Assembly: GCA_001557505.1 (NCBI GenBank)
Contig: LSAX01000002.1
Span: 3,782,001 to 3,846,000 of the forward strand
DNA: 64,000 bases
DNA from: Reticulascus tulasneorum
Lineage: Eukaryota; Ascomycota; Sordariomycetes; Glomerellales; Reticulascaceae
Direction of reading: 5' to 3'
Of this stretch, positions 1 through 10,622 are shown piece after piece. The translations under genes and the position numbers were made by a program. The notes beneath the pieces are model-generated. The model had not been told where the DNA came from. It made no database searches and worked only from the letters and a program-made list of their open reading frames with translations. Position 1 is the stretch's first letter. The number at the start of each line of letters is the position of its first letter.

Positions 1-2
1 GC

Positions 3-668
3 TTTCCCGGCCAGGAAATCAGCTCGAAGGGTAGTTTCGTGACAATAACGCCTGTGGGGGAGGTGCTCGAAGGCGCCAGCAGACCGACCTTCTTCCGCGG
101 CGTTGCGACGGTCTGCATGAAGCTCTTCAATGTCGTGCAGCCGGAGAGGGTCTACTTCGGGCAGAAGGACGTGCAGCAGACTGTGATCATCCGCCGGATG
201 GTGCAAGACTTCATGCTGCCCATGGATGTGGTGATTGGGAGCACGATACGGGAGCCCGATGGCCTGGCGCTGAGTTCGCGAAATGTGTATCTCGGAGAGC
301 GGAGGCGCCGCGCCGCTGTGGTGTTAAGCCGCTCGCTGAAAGCGGCAGAGGAGCAGTACCTCCGAGGCGCATTGGACCGAGAAACAATTCTCGGAGCTGC
401 AAAGCAGAATGCCGCCGATGTGCTGGCGGAGCAGTTACGCATGGCCCCGCGGGAGAGAGTCATGTTCGAGGTGGATTACATCTCCCTGGCCGACCCCGAG
501 ACCATGCAAGAAGTGGACACGGTAGACCCTGCGAAAGGCGGGATCCTGAGCGGCGCTGTGAAGATGCTGCCTGTGGAGGAGCCGCAGCCGGGAGAAGATC
601 TCGGCCACAGCGATGGACCGGCCGTGAGACTCATTGATAATATTATTTTAAAGCCTAATACCCAGTAG
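3..668 (+). CDS. Pantoate--beta-alanine ligase, 3' part (partial)
   Basis: This is the C-terminal part of pantothenate synthetase, which condenses pantoate and beta-alanine with ATP to form pantothenate, the coenzyme A precursor. The frame is open from base 3, so the gene starts upstream of the window. Family landmarks are the RPTFFRGVATV segment, KLFNVVQPERVYFGQKDVQQ, the VIGSTIREPDGLALSSRN stretch that lines the ATP/pantoate site, and the usual C-terminal small domain. The GTG codon at 39 is internal, not a start. The gene converges on the acyltransferase gene ending at 792. Confidence 0.93.
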   Translation, partial: FPGQEISSKGSFVTITPVGEVLEGASRPTFFRGVATVCMKLFNVVQPERVYFGQKDVQQTVIIRRMVQDFMLPMDVVIGSTIREPDGLALSSRNVYLGERRRRAAVVLSRSLKAAEEQYLRGALDRETILGAAKQNAADVLAEQLRMAPRERVMFEVDYISLADPETMQEVDTVDPAKGGILSGAVKMLPVEEPQPGEDLGHSDGPAVRLIDNIILKPNTQ

Positions 669-791
669 CATAGATTCCGAATAGAAGGCTAGTATTGCAT
701 AAAACACCTCGGTGGGAGCATAGCATGACGGGACATAGGGTGGCAAAGTCAACGCTTGGATAAACATTATGTACATTTCATGTTACAGCAT

Positions 792-3400
792 TTACAAGCG
801 TGCCCTGTTCTCCAACGACTTTCGTCTCCGTTTCTCCCTAACGCTCTTCTTCAACTGCCTCGCGTCCTCGCTGCTAAGGGTATGCAACGCGCCCTTCTTG
901 GCATCCACCTTCTGCGCCTCGTCGAACAGCTTCCTCCCGAGGGAATCCGTCAATCTCAGCACGCGCGTGCTGACGGTTGCGCCGTCCCGGCGGTTCTTCC
1001 CTTCGCGTCTGCTATTCGCGATCTTCTCGGTGAAGTCCCACAGCCTCCCCGAGGCGATCAGGTTGCCCTTCTCGTCCCGGGAGGGCGTCCATTCCGGCGC
1101 AACTCGTAGCCGGGGTGGCACCTTCGGGTCTTTAGATTTGACGACTTGGACAATGCCTTCTTCCTCGAAGCGTTGGTATGCGTTCTTGAGTGTCTCTTTG
1201 TTGACTGCCTCGAAGTAGCTGAGGTCGCCTTGGTGGTAAAGTGTCTTGCCGAGCTGCGCAGAGTCAGTGATTATGTGCAAGGCATGTGGGCAGTGTGACT
1301 GACCAGCTGTGCACTATTCTGTGCCTTTGCGACCTCAATCCAGATATCCTCCGTTTCGTTGGGAGGCTGCGCCAAACCCATGAGTGATACTGCCGCCAAC
1401 CAACTTGCCTCGATGAAAGGCCAGATGAGGAAGCAGTAAAAGTCGTAGTTCTCCCGGCCAACTGACCGCTCATGGTCCGAAAGACCAATCATTGCCACTT
1501 TCCCTTCCTCGTCCCTCTGCAGCTCTATGATGTTATCTGTTTCTAGCCCCTGTAACGTCTTGTCTAAGTTCGCAGCGAGACCCTCGCTAGGAAATATGAA
1601 TTCGCCTCGGAAGAGTGATGATAGGAAGTGGATTTGATCGTGGACCGCTTGGTAGGAGCTGGCTTGCATTGCTGGCCCGCCGCCTTGTTTAACCTTCGTG
1701 TAAAGAGCGGCACTAACCAGAGCCTCGGAGATGAACAGGTGGATGGTCATGTTCCGGTAGAATGAGAGCTGGAATCTGTCGACTGCGTAGTACGTCGGCT
1801 CGGGTAGTCCCTCGACGACACCGACCAAGTCCTTACCTAGCACTTCCAACCCGCGGTCGATAATATCAGGCAGCGGGGCACTACCAAAGTGGGCAACACG
1901 GCCTCCTTTTGCTCTGACTCTTGCCGTCAGCCAGTCTACGCGGCGGACGAGCTCCTCCTTACCGACGCCTCGTCCGCGCAACGTGAGTAGAACTGTGCCG
2001 ATTAAGGCTGTCGGCATTACCACCGATACGTCGTTAATATCTCCGAGAACTTTGTAACCCATTATACGCAAAAGCTTCTGCCGGATGGCGTTGTTTTCTG
2101 GAGTCTTCAAATCCAGGTTTAAGGTTGGCGGGAGCTTGGTCATCTTGGCCAGCTGTTCGTCGATAAAACCCCTCATGCTCCAGGGCTCGTGGAACCTCAC
2201 ATCCACCCGGCCGAGTCTGAGTGATAATATCGAAGACCCCCCGGTCAGGAAGTCGGCCAAGTTCTCCTTCTTTTTCGGCACCCCGAGCAGCTCGGTGACG
2301 TAGCCCTCTGTCTCAATGACTTTGTCATACTGCGTGCTTACGGGGCAAATAATCGTGTCTTTAACCCGCCCAGAGAGTATGCTGTCAAGAATAAAGTTGA
2401 GAATACCGAACTTTGGTGTAAGCAGCTTTCCGGTTCGTGATCGGCCACCTTCGATAAAGCATTCAAAGTTGTAGCCTCCTTGCAGCAGCGTATCGATATA
2501 GGTCTGGACGAGCGTCGTGTAGAGTAGATCGTCCCCGAAAGATCTTCGAATCCACATCGCGCCAGCATGCTGCAGAAAGTTGCCCACAACTGGGAAGTTC
2601 AGGTTGTCTCCTGCTACAACAACTGGCAAGGCAAGTCCGAGGCGGTAACATATCATTTGCAGGGAGACATAGTCGACGTGCGACCGGTGGCACGGCAGGA
2701 AGACGATGCTCTGCTTGTTCTTCTCCGCCTCTTCCGCGACCTTCCTGAGCCGCAAGACTTCCTCGCTGGAGACGTGTATACCTTGGTGGTAGGCTCTCAA
2801 CGTCAACTGCGAAAGCAGATAGTACGCGCTCCGGATGAAGGTCTTGCTTTCGAACTTGCAAATCATGTCGTCCGTCATCTTGTCGGCAGTCTGTTGGATT
2901 CCGGACTCGATCACTGAGCGGCGCTGCGCCCGTTTCATGGGATAGTCCTTGTCTTGTCTATTCAGCAAGCCTTGCTTCTCCTCCACTTCGATTCGTTTGT
3001 CGGACAGCTCCGAAATGCGCGCTTGAAGAAGAGGTGCCGACAGTACCGTGTTCTTCATATTCTCCGAAAACCCCGAGTAAAACAGCGGCTGCCCGATGAC
3101 ATCGTCGTAGGCGCGCCAGCCAGTCCCTGATACGTGGAGGGACACTTCTCGAAGGAACCTATAGAGAGGGGGTTTGTTAGTCCCAGCAACAGTCACTCAG
3201 CTGATGCGTGTCACTTACTGCAGGGGTTCAGACCGGAAGCTCGCCATGTGCTTCATGAGAGCCTCCTCTTTGTCTTCTTCCTTCTGATTCCTTCGAGCAG
3301 CCGGCGACTCCAGATAGCCACTGGGTTGAAAGGTGATCTGGTCGCCGAGGATCTGAAGATCCGGCGCCGACGTGTTCGTCGAGTCGTCATCTTTTGCCAT
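792..3400 (-). CDS. Glycerol-3-phosphate / dihydroxyacetone-phosphate acyltransferase (PlsB/GNPAT family), PTS1-bearing
   Basis: Acylates the sn-1 position of glycerol-3-phosphate or DHAP in glycerolipid/ether-lipid precursor synthesis. My model is complement(join(792..1253,1304..3158,3219..3400)), 832 residues. Intron 1 (3159-3218) has GTAAGT and CTATAG; intron 2 (1254-1303) has GTCAGT, a CTGAC branch and GCAG. Both splice in frame. Acyltransferase blocks are present: block I HRSHVDYVS near residue 215 (catalytic H-x4-D), block III FIEGGRSRTGK near residue 295, and IICPVSTQYDKVIE after it. The C-terminus ends in Ala-Arg-Leu, a PTS1-type peroxisomal signal. This favours the peroxisomal DHAP acyltransferase branch, but substrate preference is inference. 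Divergent from the Pop4 gene. Confidence 0.92.
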
Positions 3401-3837
3401 TGTTGCGATACTTCGACCGAGTCGGCCTGTATGCTCAATCCGTAGTTCTCTTAGAACTTCGGGCGTATTCCTGTCGCTGCGATGGCCATTGTTGTGTTAT
3501 AACGTGAGTGGAATCACCAACATGACGATGGGCCGAAACCCGGATTCCCCAGTCCCCATTGTTTGCCGTAGGGACAGGACAAGCGGCAATTCAAGTGGGG
3601 CCTGAGATTTTGAGCCGAGCTACAGGTTGATTAAACTGGGGACCTGAGGCATGCGCGGGGGCTCCCACTAAATTTTATTCAGCATGTGAGAGGGAGAGGC
3701 GGCACTAACATTTAATTTTGTCTCTGCTGAACTCTCCAGTCTATCTTACCGCCGCGTTATTAGTCGGACTTGCATCCGGTGCACGCCTGGCTTGCTGGAG
3801 GACACATCCTCAATCAGCATATATACTCTCGATAATT
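3401..3837. promoter_or_regulatory. Shared divergent promoter region, acyltransferase / Pop4
   Basis: A 437-nt interval between two divergent housekeeping start codons. It must hold both promoters, but I see no clear TATA element. An open frame runs into Pop4 from a TTG at 3718, but the first in-frame ATG is at 3838. Confidence 0.5.
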
Positions 3838-4518
3838 ATGGTCTCGGCGCAGCCCATCACGCAAGCTCTGCTTGCTAGAGCTCATTCCCCCGACTCCGCG
3901 AAGCGCATTTTCTCCGACAAAATCCAATATCGTCCACTCTATCTCAAGCCAAGCTCTCCACCCCCATCAAATGCTCGTTCTGCGAGGAGGAAGGCCCGCG
4001 AGCTGGAGAAGAAGAAGAACAAGGCCAAGCCGAAGCCACTGTCTGCTCGCCAGCGCAGGAAGTTGGGCCTCTACGACGTCCCGCGGGAAGGGCAGAAATA
4101 CGAGATCTTCGAACCGCTGAACCGACTCTGGCTGGGCTACATTCAGGAGATTCTGGGGAAAGAGCTGTACAATGGGAGTGAGGGAGCGGCAGCAAAATTG
4201 ACCGCCGCAGAGTACCATGGCGCAGAGGTTGAGGTCTCGAGAAGCTCGTGCCCGAGCCGGGTAGGCATCAAGGGCATCGTCATCAAGGATGCAAAGTTCG
4301 TCTTTGAAATCATGACCAGAAAGAACGAGATCAAGGTTGTGCCGAAGGAGGGAACAGTGTTCAGAGTCACGATACCAGTCAAAGACCCGGAATCAGATGC
4401 GGAGGCAGCCGAAACCACGCGGCGCTTCGTTTTTGAGGTTCTTGGAGACCAATTCCGCCTGCGAGGACCCGATCGAACCAACAAAAAGTTTAAAACTCAT
4501 TTTCTCAAGGCTATATGA
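3838..4518 (+). CDS. POP4: Ribonuclease P/MRP protein subunit Pop4 (p29/Rpp29 family)
   Basis: A 226-residue, intron-free protein of the Rpp29/Pop4 family, a nuclear subunit shared by RNase P (pre-tRNA 5' maturation) and RNase MRP. The lysine/arginine-rich N-terminal half (SARRKARELEKKKN, SARQRRKLGLYDVP) precedes the Sm-like barrel: LTAAEYHGAEVEVSRSSCPSRVGIKGIVI, then KFVFEIMTRKNEIKVVPKEG and a C-terminal strand ending FRLRGPDRTNKKFK. The start is the ATG at 3838, followed by VSAQPITQALLARAHSP, a typical N-terminus for fungal homologues. Confidence 0.92.
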   Translation: MVSAQPITQALLARAHSPDSAKRIFSDKIQYRPLYLKPSSPPPSNARSARRKARELEKKKNKAKPKPLSARQRRKLGLYDVPREGQKYEIFEPLNRLWLGYIQEILGKELYNGSEGAAAKLTAAEYHGAEVEVSRSSCPSRVGIKGIVIKDAKFVFEIMTRKNEIKVVPKEGTVFRVTIPVKDPESDAEAAETTRRFVFEVLGDQFRLRGPDRTNKKFKTHFLKAI

Positions 4519-4769
4519 AAGTGTGTCACAGTTTTGAAGGATGTCTTCATTTCGTGCACAGACATATGACACAAACGCTACAGAGGATCTTTACCGATGG
4601 TGGCTGTTTCGCGAAACCTATGACATCAGACATTACTCACCATCTTGCCCAAAGTTCTGTACGGAAAGCAACCAGTCAAACTTTCGTCACTACACTCTTC
4701 CAACCTATAGTTCTTAATTGAGCCAGAAGAGAGATACGGCCGTCTCACTGCAACAAGAAGAATTGAATC

Positions 4770-5900
4770 ATGGTATCGACACGATCGTCCAATGGCCAAA
4801 GAGAGCCAAGCGGCTCTAAGGAAACGACAGATCCTGGTGAGAAACACGACATAGACTACGAAAATGCCAACTCATCACCTGAACCCAAGCGAATTAAGAC
4901 GACAAAATCCCAAGAGACAAGCACCAAGGACAACCCCGAAGAGAAGCTCCCGGAGAAAGCTACAAGCAAAACCTCCACCGCGGAGCAGCCTCACAAGAGC
5001 GCCAAGGTGCCATCTAGTATACTCGAGAAGGGGATTATCTACTTTTTCTTCCGCGCCCGGGTCAACGTCGAGGAGCCAGAAGAAGTCAACGATATTGCCC
5101 GCACTCACATCATGTTGCGACCTATGGCCAAGGACTCACAACTCGGCAAAGGCCCAATAGGCGACGCAGGCAACACTCGGCTGTTTGCCTTGCCGAAGAA
5201 AGTTCTGCCACGAAGTGGCAAGGACCGCTTCATGATGTTCTGCGAGAAATCCGGGGTGTCATTCGAGGACCTCAAGAACGAGTTCCTCGGGAGTTCAGAC
5301 AAGGAAACGAAAACTCGCGGTATAAGTCACACACCCGCTATCACGCCGGTTGGGGAAGGTGTCTACGCTATAACCACGACAGGAAGAGAAAGCCATTTGG
5401 CGTACATGCTGACTTTGCCGTCTGAACTTGGTGAGGTCCAGCAAGAGCTCGGTCTCCGCAAGAGTGGAAGCTTCATCATCAGCACGAAAAACCCAGAATA
5501 TCCTGGGCCAGCCAATGCACGCCTGCCGGACGGCCCCAGTTTTCCAAAGAAGTGAGCGGTAGTCCTGCCTGTATCAGTCAATTACTCTAGCTAACCCATC
5601 GTCTTCAGTGTGATGGATGAATTCCGATCACTCCGCTGGCTTCCTTCGAAGCCGGCACACTTTGACTACGTCAAATCTCAATTCCTTCTTGTTGGAGAGT
5701 CCAAGGGAATCGGCAAAGCCATGGAGCAGGACAAGGAGGACGCTCAGAAAGGCACAGAGGAGCCGATGGATGTCATGGACGAGTTGGAGGATGAAGACAC
5801 GCGAAGGATGGAAGACCTGGGCAGCGACGACTCGTCTGCGATCTTCGCTGACCTTGAAGCTAATGCTAAGGATTATCCGAAGTTGAAGACGACATTTTGA
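4770..5900 (+). CDS. Conserved fungal protein of unknown function
   Basis: CDS join(4770..5551,5609..5900), 357 residues. The intron (5552-5608) has GTGAGC and TTCAG and restores the frame as ...FPKN-VMDEF. The N-terminal ~85 residues are charged and low-complexity (basic KRIKTTKS patch, possible nuclear signal). The conserved core begins ILEKGIIYFFFRARV and includes ARTHIMLRPMA, TRLFALPKKVLP, TPVGEGVYAITTTGRESHLAYML and ELGLRKSGSFIISTKNPEYPGP. The C-terminal tail is acidic. Homologues occur widely in Pezizomycotina and are often auto-labelled as BTB-domain transcription factors, but I see no BTB fold in the sequence and leave the function open. Confidence 0.85.
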
Positions 5901-6265
5901 TGCCTGGCCGGCTTCATGATGGAAGATAGGCTAGGACCAAGAGCAAGGTTATTATTAGACTTAAGGCAGCCAAGCAACTTTGTTCACTGGGCCATTTTTC
6001 TCGTATCCATTGTCATGGATGTTGGCCAGGTAGAAATCTCCCTAGACCCCTGCTAGTTCGACGGCAGCCTAGCAAAATTTGTGGCTCCACACGTCATTCA
6101 GGGGTCCCGATCCTCTGGGGCAAATTACGTTGATAACCAACAACTAAAAGCAAAGAATGGATTTTCTAACCTCTTCTGCGATCCAACCTACACACTATCT
6201 CCGTCGTAGACATTCGTTTTTTCCTAGCGAGCTTTCGAGTCGCGTCCCTTCGTTTCTTCTTCAAA
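5901..6265. other. Intergenic, no gene seen
   Basis: Terminator side of the upstream gene and promoter of the membrane protein gene. No supported feature was seen. Confidence 0.5.
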
Positions 6266-7422
6266 ATGGCCGACCGCCAGCCCCGATTTGAAGATGAGCA
6301 AATCACGAGCATCCCTTCACCGTCAATGAACGCGCAGATACCACAAACGCCTCCCCCGGCGCCAGCAACGCCACCGACGGTTTTCCCGCCAGCTTCGCCA
6401 GAAACCCCAAGCACGTTGTCCGAGAAGCTTAAGGCTGGAGACGAACACTGGGCGTGGAAGATCGGCTTCCGTACTTGTATCTGCGTCGTTGATCTCATCG
6501 GCATCGGCTGCGTCGCTTCGGTTCTCGCGAACGCCTTGCATCTGAGTAGCAACCCATATCTGGGATATCTCGCTGACAAGGAGGTAGCGCCTTTCGCCCT
6601 CGTTGCTGTATGTATTCCTCACATCGACTTTTCTACACCGCTAATAAGCTGCAGCTCTCTCTCTCATTCGTATGGTCTCTCATCGCCATTCTCATCCCCG
6701 TCTTTAGACGCACTCACCACCCAACCCACCCCGGCGTCGTCGTAGCCATCGATCTGATCCTCTGGCTCTGCTTCATCGGTACCGTTCTTGTCACCATTGC
6801 CGCCGCGCTGAGTATTCAAAGCTTCGGTTCAGACCCCGACTACTTGTCCGACCCAAGCTACCCCGGCGACTACCGAGGGAATTACTATCTCGACTCGAAT
6901 GATAATTGGGTCTACAACGTGACATACGTGTGGAGCCAGCAAACAAACGATGACTTGCGTTTCAACAGCACATCGAACGAGTGGTACTACGTGACACCAT
7001 CAACCGCCGACGTGGTTCGCGACTGCACTCCCTACTTCTCATCGTGTACCGAGCAGGATGCCTACATCAACGCCATATGGGACGGGAAACCGCAGCGTTT
7101 CGCTGTGGACATGACCGCAGGGGTGGTTCAAATCATTGCGCTGTTGCTTCACTTTGCTTTGTTCGTGTGGGCCTGCGTGGACACGAATAGGAGGAACAGG
7201 ACGAAGGGTGGCGATGCGTATCGGATCGCGCACGCTATTGTCCAGGACATGCAGCAGCGTGGGCTCATTACGGTCCATGGAAATGTAGCAATTCAAGGCG
7301 GAGGCGTGGTCGGGCGTTATGAACAGCTGGGACCGGAGATGCAGATGCAACCGCAGGCGGCACCTGTGCGGACGGCGCCGGTCTATGGCGGCAAAACGGC
7401 GCCGACTGCGAGGTTTGCTTGA
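6266..7422 (+). CDS. Four-pass fungal membrane protein, unknown function
   Basis: CDS join(6266..6607,6655..7422), 369 residues; intron 6608-6654 (GTATGT, CTAAT branch, GCAG). The N-terminal ~55 residues are proline-rich and probably cytosolic. Four hydrophobic segments follow: FRTCICVVDLIGIGCVASVL, FALVALSLSFVWSLIAILIP, VVVAIDLILWLCFIGTVLVT and MTAGVVQIIALLLHFALFVW. The long loop between the third and fourth segments carries N-glycosylation sequons (NVT, NST) and two cysteines (CTPYFSSC), so it is likely lumenal or extracellular. The topology resembles MARVEL-like fungal proteins, but I cannot assign a function. Tail-to-tail with the Cys/His-repeat gene, 54 nt apart. Confidence 0.85.
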
Positions 7423-7476
7423 AACGGCTGCTAATACCTTCTGTTATATTTATCACAACCTATAATTTGCTAATGA

Positions 7477-8187
7477 TCATCTTGTACACATTCTCAAAAT
7501 GTCGCCCCAATCCCCTGGGACCACAACTGGCCCAGCACCTGCCTTCGACTCATCTCTCGGCTTGTCTATGTAGCCAGGTGGCTGACTCTCGTCGTACCAG
7601 CACATGTGCTTCTCGCACAGCCATAAATCCGCACTGACAGGGTTGCTCTCACATGTTCCAGACCAACGACATGGGTGAGGGTAAAGCTTGGCCATTCGCT
7701 GGTTCTCTGCCTGATTCTTCTCCAGAGAGGTTCGTGGGGCCTGCGCAACTTGTGGCGTGACCACAGTTTCCCATGTTTTGACCTGGTCTTGCTTGACCTC
7801 CATGCTCCCCTGTGCGAGCCCGCCCTGGTGCAGCGCACACCAACCCCGTCGATACATGCAGTTCGTCTCTGGACATTTGTGATCTTCGCACAGCCAACCT
7901 GTGTTGTCCTTGTGCAAAAGTCGCTCCTGGTTGCAGCCTGCCTCTGTGCATATCCATCGGCTTAAGCCTGGGGAGGGTCGCGGAGGGGCCGCGAGTCCGC
8001 TGTGGTGAGCTGCGCACCAAGTTCGAGAGCCCAGACAGTCGTAGATCGGACATTTATGAGCTACACAGTACCAGCCTTGCTTCCCTTGGAGAAGGACTCG
8101 TTCATGCGAGCACTTTGGCGCGGTGCATCTCCAGCGGCTTGAAAGGCGTGGATTGGCTTCACGCTTGAATTGGAACCTCTTGAACAT
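7477..8187 (-). CDS. Cys/His-rich tandem-repeat protein (putative zinc-binding), unknown
   Basis: An intron-free 236-residue protein. Two nearly identical units at residues 21-61 and 80-120 share the exact pattern C-x4-C-x14-C-x2-H-x-C-x4-C-x6-C-x2-H. Each unit therefore has six cysteines and two histidines, enough for two zinc ions. A third, degenerate copy lies near residues 173-196 (C-x5-C...C-x2-H-x-C). Shared framing residues are RW before the first Cys, GW before the third, and GL after the unit. There is no signal peptide, and the N-terminus is basic. I do not recognise the family. Zinc binding is inferred from the ligand pattern only. Confidence 0.75.
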   Translation of the reverse strand: MFKRFQFKREANPRLSSRWRCTAPKCSHERVLLQGKQGWYCVAHKCPIYDCLGSRTWCAAHHSGLAAPPRPSPGLSRWICTEAGCNQERLLHKDNTGWLCEDHKCPETNCMYRRGWCALHQGGLAQGSMEVKQDQVKTWETVVTPQVAQAPRTSLEKNQAENQRMAKLYPHPCRWSGTCESNPVSADLWLCEKHMCWYDESQPPGYIDKPRDESKAGAGPVVVPGDWGDILRMCTR

Positions 8188-8775
8188 GCTGAATTCAAGA
8201 CTTGGACTGGATGAGACAATGGCTAGTGTAGTTTGGAGTCTGAATCACTTTGTTGCTCCGTGGTGTAGCGTCTTGAGGTGCTTAAGTGAGGGGCTTTGGT
8301 CAACAAACTCCAGCGCCAAAATACCGAAGAGAGTTTGTCCAATATCTCATGTTTTCAAACCCAGGTTGGTAACTTGACAAAAAGATTGGTGACGGCAGCC
8401 TTGCAAGTCCTGTAAGTCCAGTTCATGACGGCTAAACAAGATACAGCCGTGGGCGTAGGCCTGAGGCTATGCAAGCTGCGACCAATTCGGCACAGCCACC
8501 ACTTGACTGCCTGGAAGCTTGCCATCCTATGTTTGGGCAGCACAACAGCATCTCAGATAAATAAAAAGGATGCCTGAAGCTCTCAGAAGCTAGAAAGTAG
8601 TGTTCTTTAGCAAATCTCAATTTATCGCCTCGTCAACTGAAGCCGATGTTGCAGAGCTTCTACTTGACCCGCGCCATGAGATTCGGGATTCAATCTCGAC
8701 AGGTCGCCCGCAAATGCTTGACTACATAGTATCTTCATCTAGTACTTAATAGTGAATTTGATTTCGAGTCTGCAC
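8188..8775. other. Intergenic, no gene seen
   Basis: Upstream of the Cys/His-repeat gene and downstream of the SDR gene. Only short frames without coding character were seen. Confidence 0.5.
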
Positions 8776-9619
8776 CTAGTACATAGCCCATCCTCCGCTG
8801 GCGCTAATCACTTGCCCTGTGATCCACCGACTATCAGGTCCAGCCAGCCAGCCAGCAACCTTCGCGACCTCTTCTACGGTGCCCAGCCGATTCTGGACCG
8901 GCGTGTTCTTCTTTTGCATGTCGACAATCTCTTTCGGAATGTTATCGAGCATCTCGCTCTGCACGGGTCCCGGGTTGATTGCATTGACAGTGGTCCCGTT
9001 TCCGCCCAATTCCGCTGCCCAGCATCTGGTCAGTCCCTCCAGGGCGGCTTTGGAGGAGCAGTAGAGTCCGAGGTTGGCAAACGCTGCACGGGCGCCGACG
9101 GAGCCGATGTTGATGATGCGGTTATCTGATTCACTGAAACGAGGGAGGAGCGCCTGGGTCAGCAATATCGGCCCTCGCACGTTGAGGTCGTAGACTTTCG
9201 AGAAGTCGTCGGCTGAGATGTCGCCTAGACCCTTGACGACTTCTACGCCAGCGTTGTTGATGAGGATGTCAACGTGCGATTCTGGGCCGAGCCAGGCGTC
9301 TAGTTCGGCGATGATGGCACTTGGGCCGTCGACTTTGCTAAGGTCTACCTTACATCCCCGGGACTTTGGCTCTGTTGGCAGCTTGCTGAACTGGGAGATT
9401 AGATCGTCGACCAGTTTGGCGCTTGAGTCTGACGTGTAAGTGAGAAGAACCTTCATGAAGTCAATTCAGTGGTTTTGGATTCAGGCTGAGAAGACAACCT
9501 ACTGATGCGCCTTGCCTTGCCAGCTCAAGTGCTATTCCGGCTCCGATCCCTCTTGAAGCGCCTGTGACAACGGCAACTTTGCCCTGTAACGGTGCTTTGA
9601 AGTTTTGGTTTTCGGCCAT
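8776..9619 (-). CDS. Short-chain dehydrogenase/reductase (3-oxoacyl-ACP reductase-like)
   Basis: CDS complement(join(8776..9450,9503..9619)), 263 residues; intron 9451-9502 (GTAGGT to AAG). A classical SDR: the TGASRGIG cofactor motif at residues 19-26, NNAG at 104-107, catalytic Ser156 in NIGSVGARAAF, and Tyr169-x3-Lys173. PGPVQSEM follows in the substrate loop and ITGQVISASGGWAMY closes the protein. The chemistry is NAD(P)H-dependent ketone/alcohol interconversion. The closest subfamilies are FabG-like and versicolorin-reductase-like, and no specific substrate can be assigned. The start MAENQNFK at 9619 is preferred over an upstream ATG at 9742 because it gives the standard SDR N-terminus. 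Confidence 0.9.
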
Positions 9620-10622
9620 GGTGACTTGTGAAGTCGTTGTAATCGAGATTCGTGTATGGAGCTCTAGAAAATTATTGGTTGATCCTTGGTCGATGCTGTG
9701 TCGGACCACAATGCGACTTTGAATCACTGCAAGATGGCTCACGAATTTGGCCTAATGAACGGCATTTTATGGACGAAAGTTCCCTCTCTACATGAACTCA
9801 CACTTCGGGGTTCTTTCTGCCTCCTTTGAACCGCCATTGGGCCAATCGCCGATTTTCGGGCATTTCGCGCCTTAAGTCCTAAGTCTTGTCGGTGGTTTCA
9901 CGAAAATCAAGATCAGCTCGTAAACTTGCATGTAGTGGGATCAAGATCCCAGAAGAATCCAGATAGTTTATATGGAACTTGGTCGCCACAACGTCATGGG
10001 TACGAGTTTTTCAATTGAGGATTGTCGCAGCACCAAAATCCGATCCCGCTCTAATTTAGACCTAGCCATTTCCATGCAAGTGTAATCATCAGCACAGCCA
10101 AGGGTCCTTCTTCCGGGCCTGGAATACTGGTTCCGTTCGACTTCCAAAAGCTTAATCTCATCGCGCAATTGATGCCGGTAGATTAACCCCTGCGTCAAAC
10201 GCGTAGGCGAACGGCCCGTAGGTGGGAGGAAGTGTAAGGGAAGGCAGTCGCTCCCGGCTAAAGAAGCATGCGCTATTGGTCCCATCCATGTGAAAGTGTA
10301 CCTTACAGATAAGGGAAACGAATCTCTTCAGGCTCTATGCAGGTGATATCGACGTGCCCGGGGACTGGACAAATCCAAGACCTTCGAACTCGGATTGTAG
10401 GATTTGTTCAATATCAGTTCAATCTAGGATGATATTGACAGGAAGGCGTACGTATGCCAGTCAAGCTCTTGTGGTCGAGAGAGTGTTTAAATAGTGATGA
10501 AATAATCTTCAAATTGCTGAGAGCTCTGGTGGACTCAGTTCTCAATTGAATATATTCATAAAAATAACGTCGAAGAAGTCGTGAAGCATAACGGCAACAT
10601 ACTGAACGACATAAACTTCACA
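9620..10622. other. Intergenic, divergent promoters
   Basis: About 1 kb between the divergent SDR and binding-protein genes. A 105-codon minus frame at 9968-10285 has no recognisable features and I do not call it. Confidence 0.5.

Noticed and set aside
5105..5581. Minus-strand frames opposite the conserved fungal protein
   Set aside because: Antisense shadows of a clearly conserved coding frame.
9968..10285. 105-codon minus frame
   Set aside because: No domain or coding signature; lies in the divergent promoter region.
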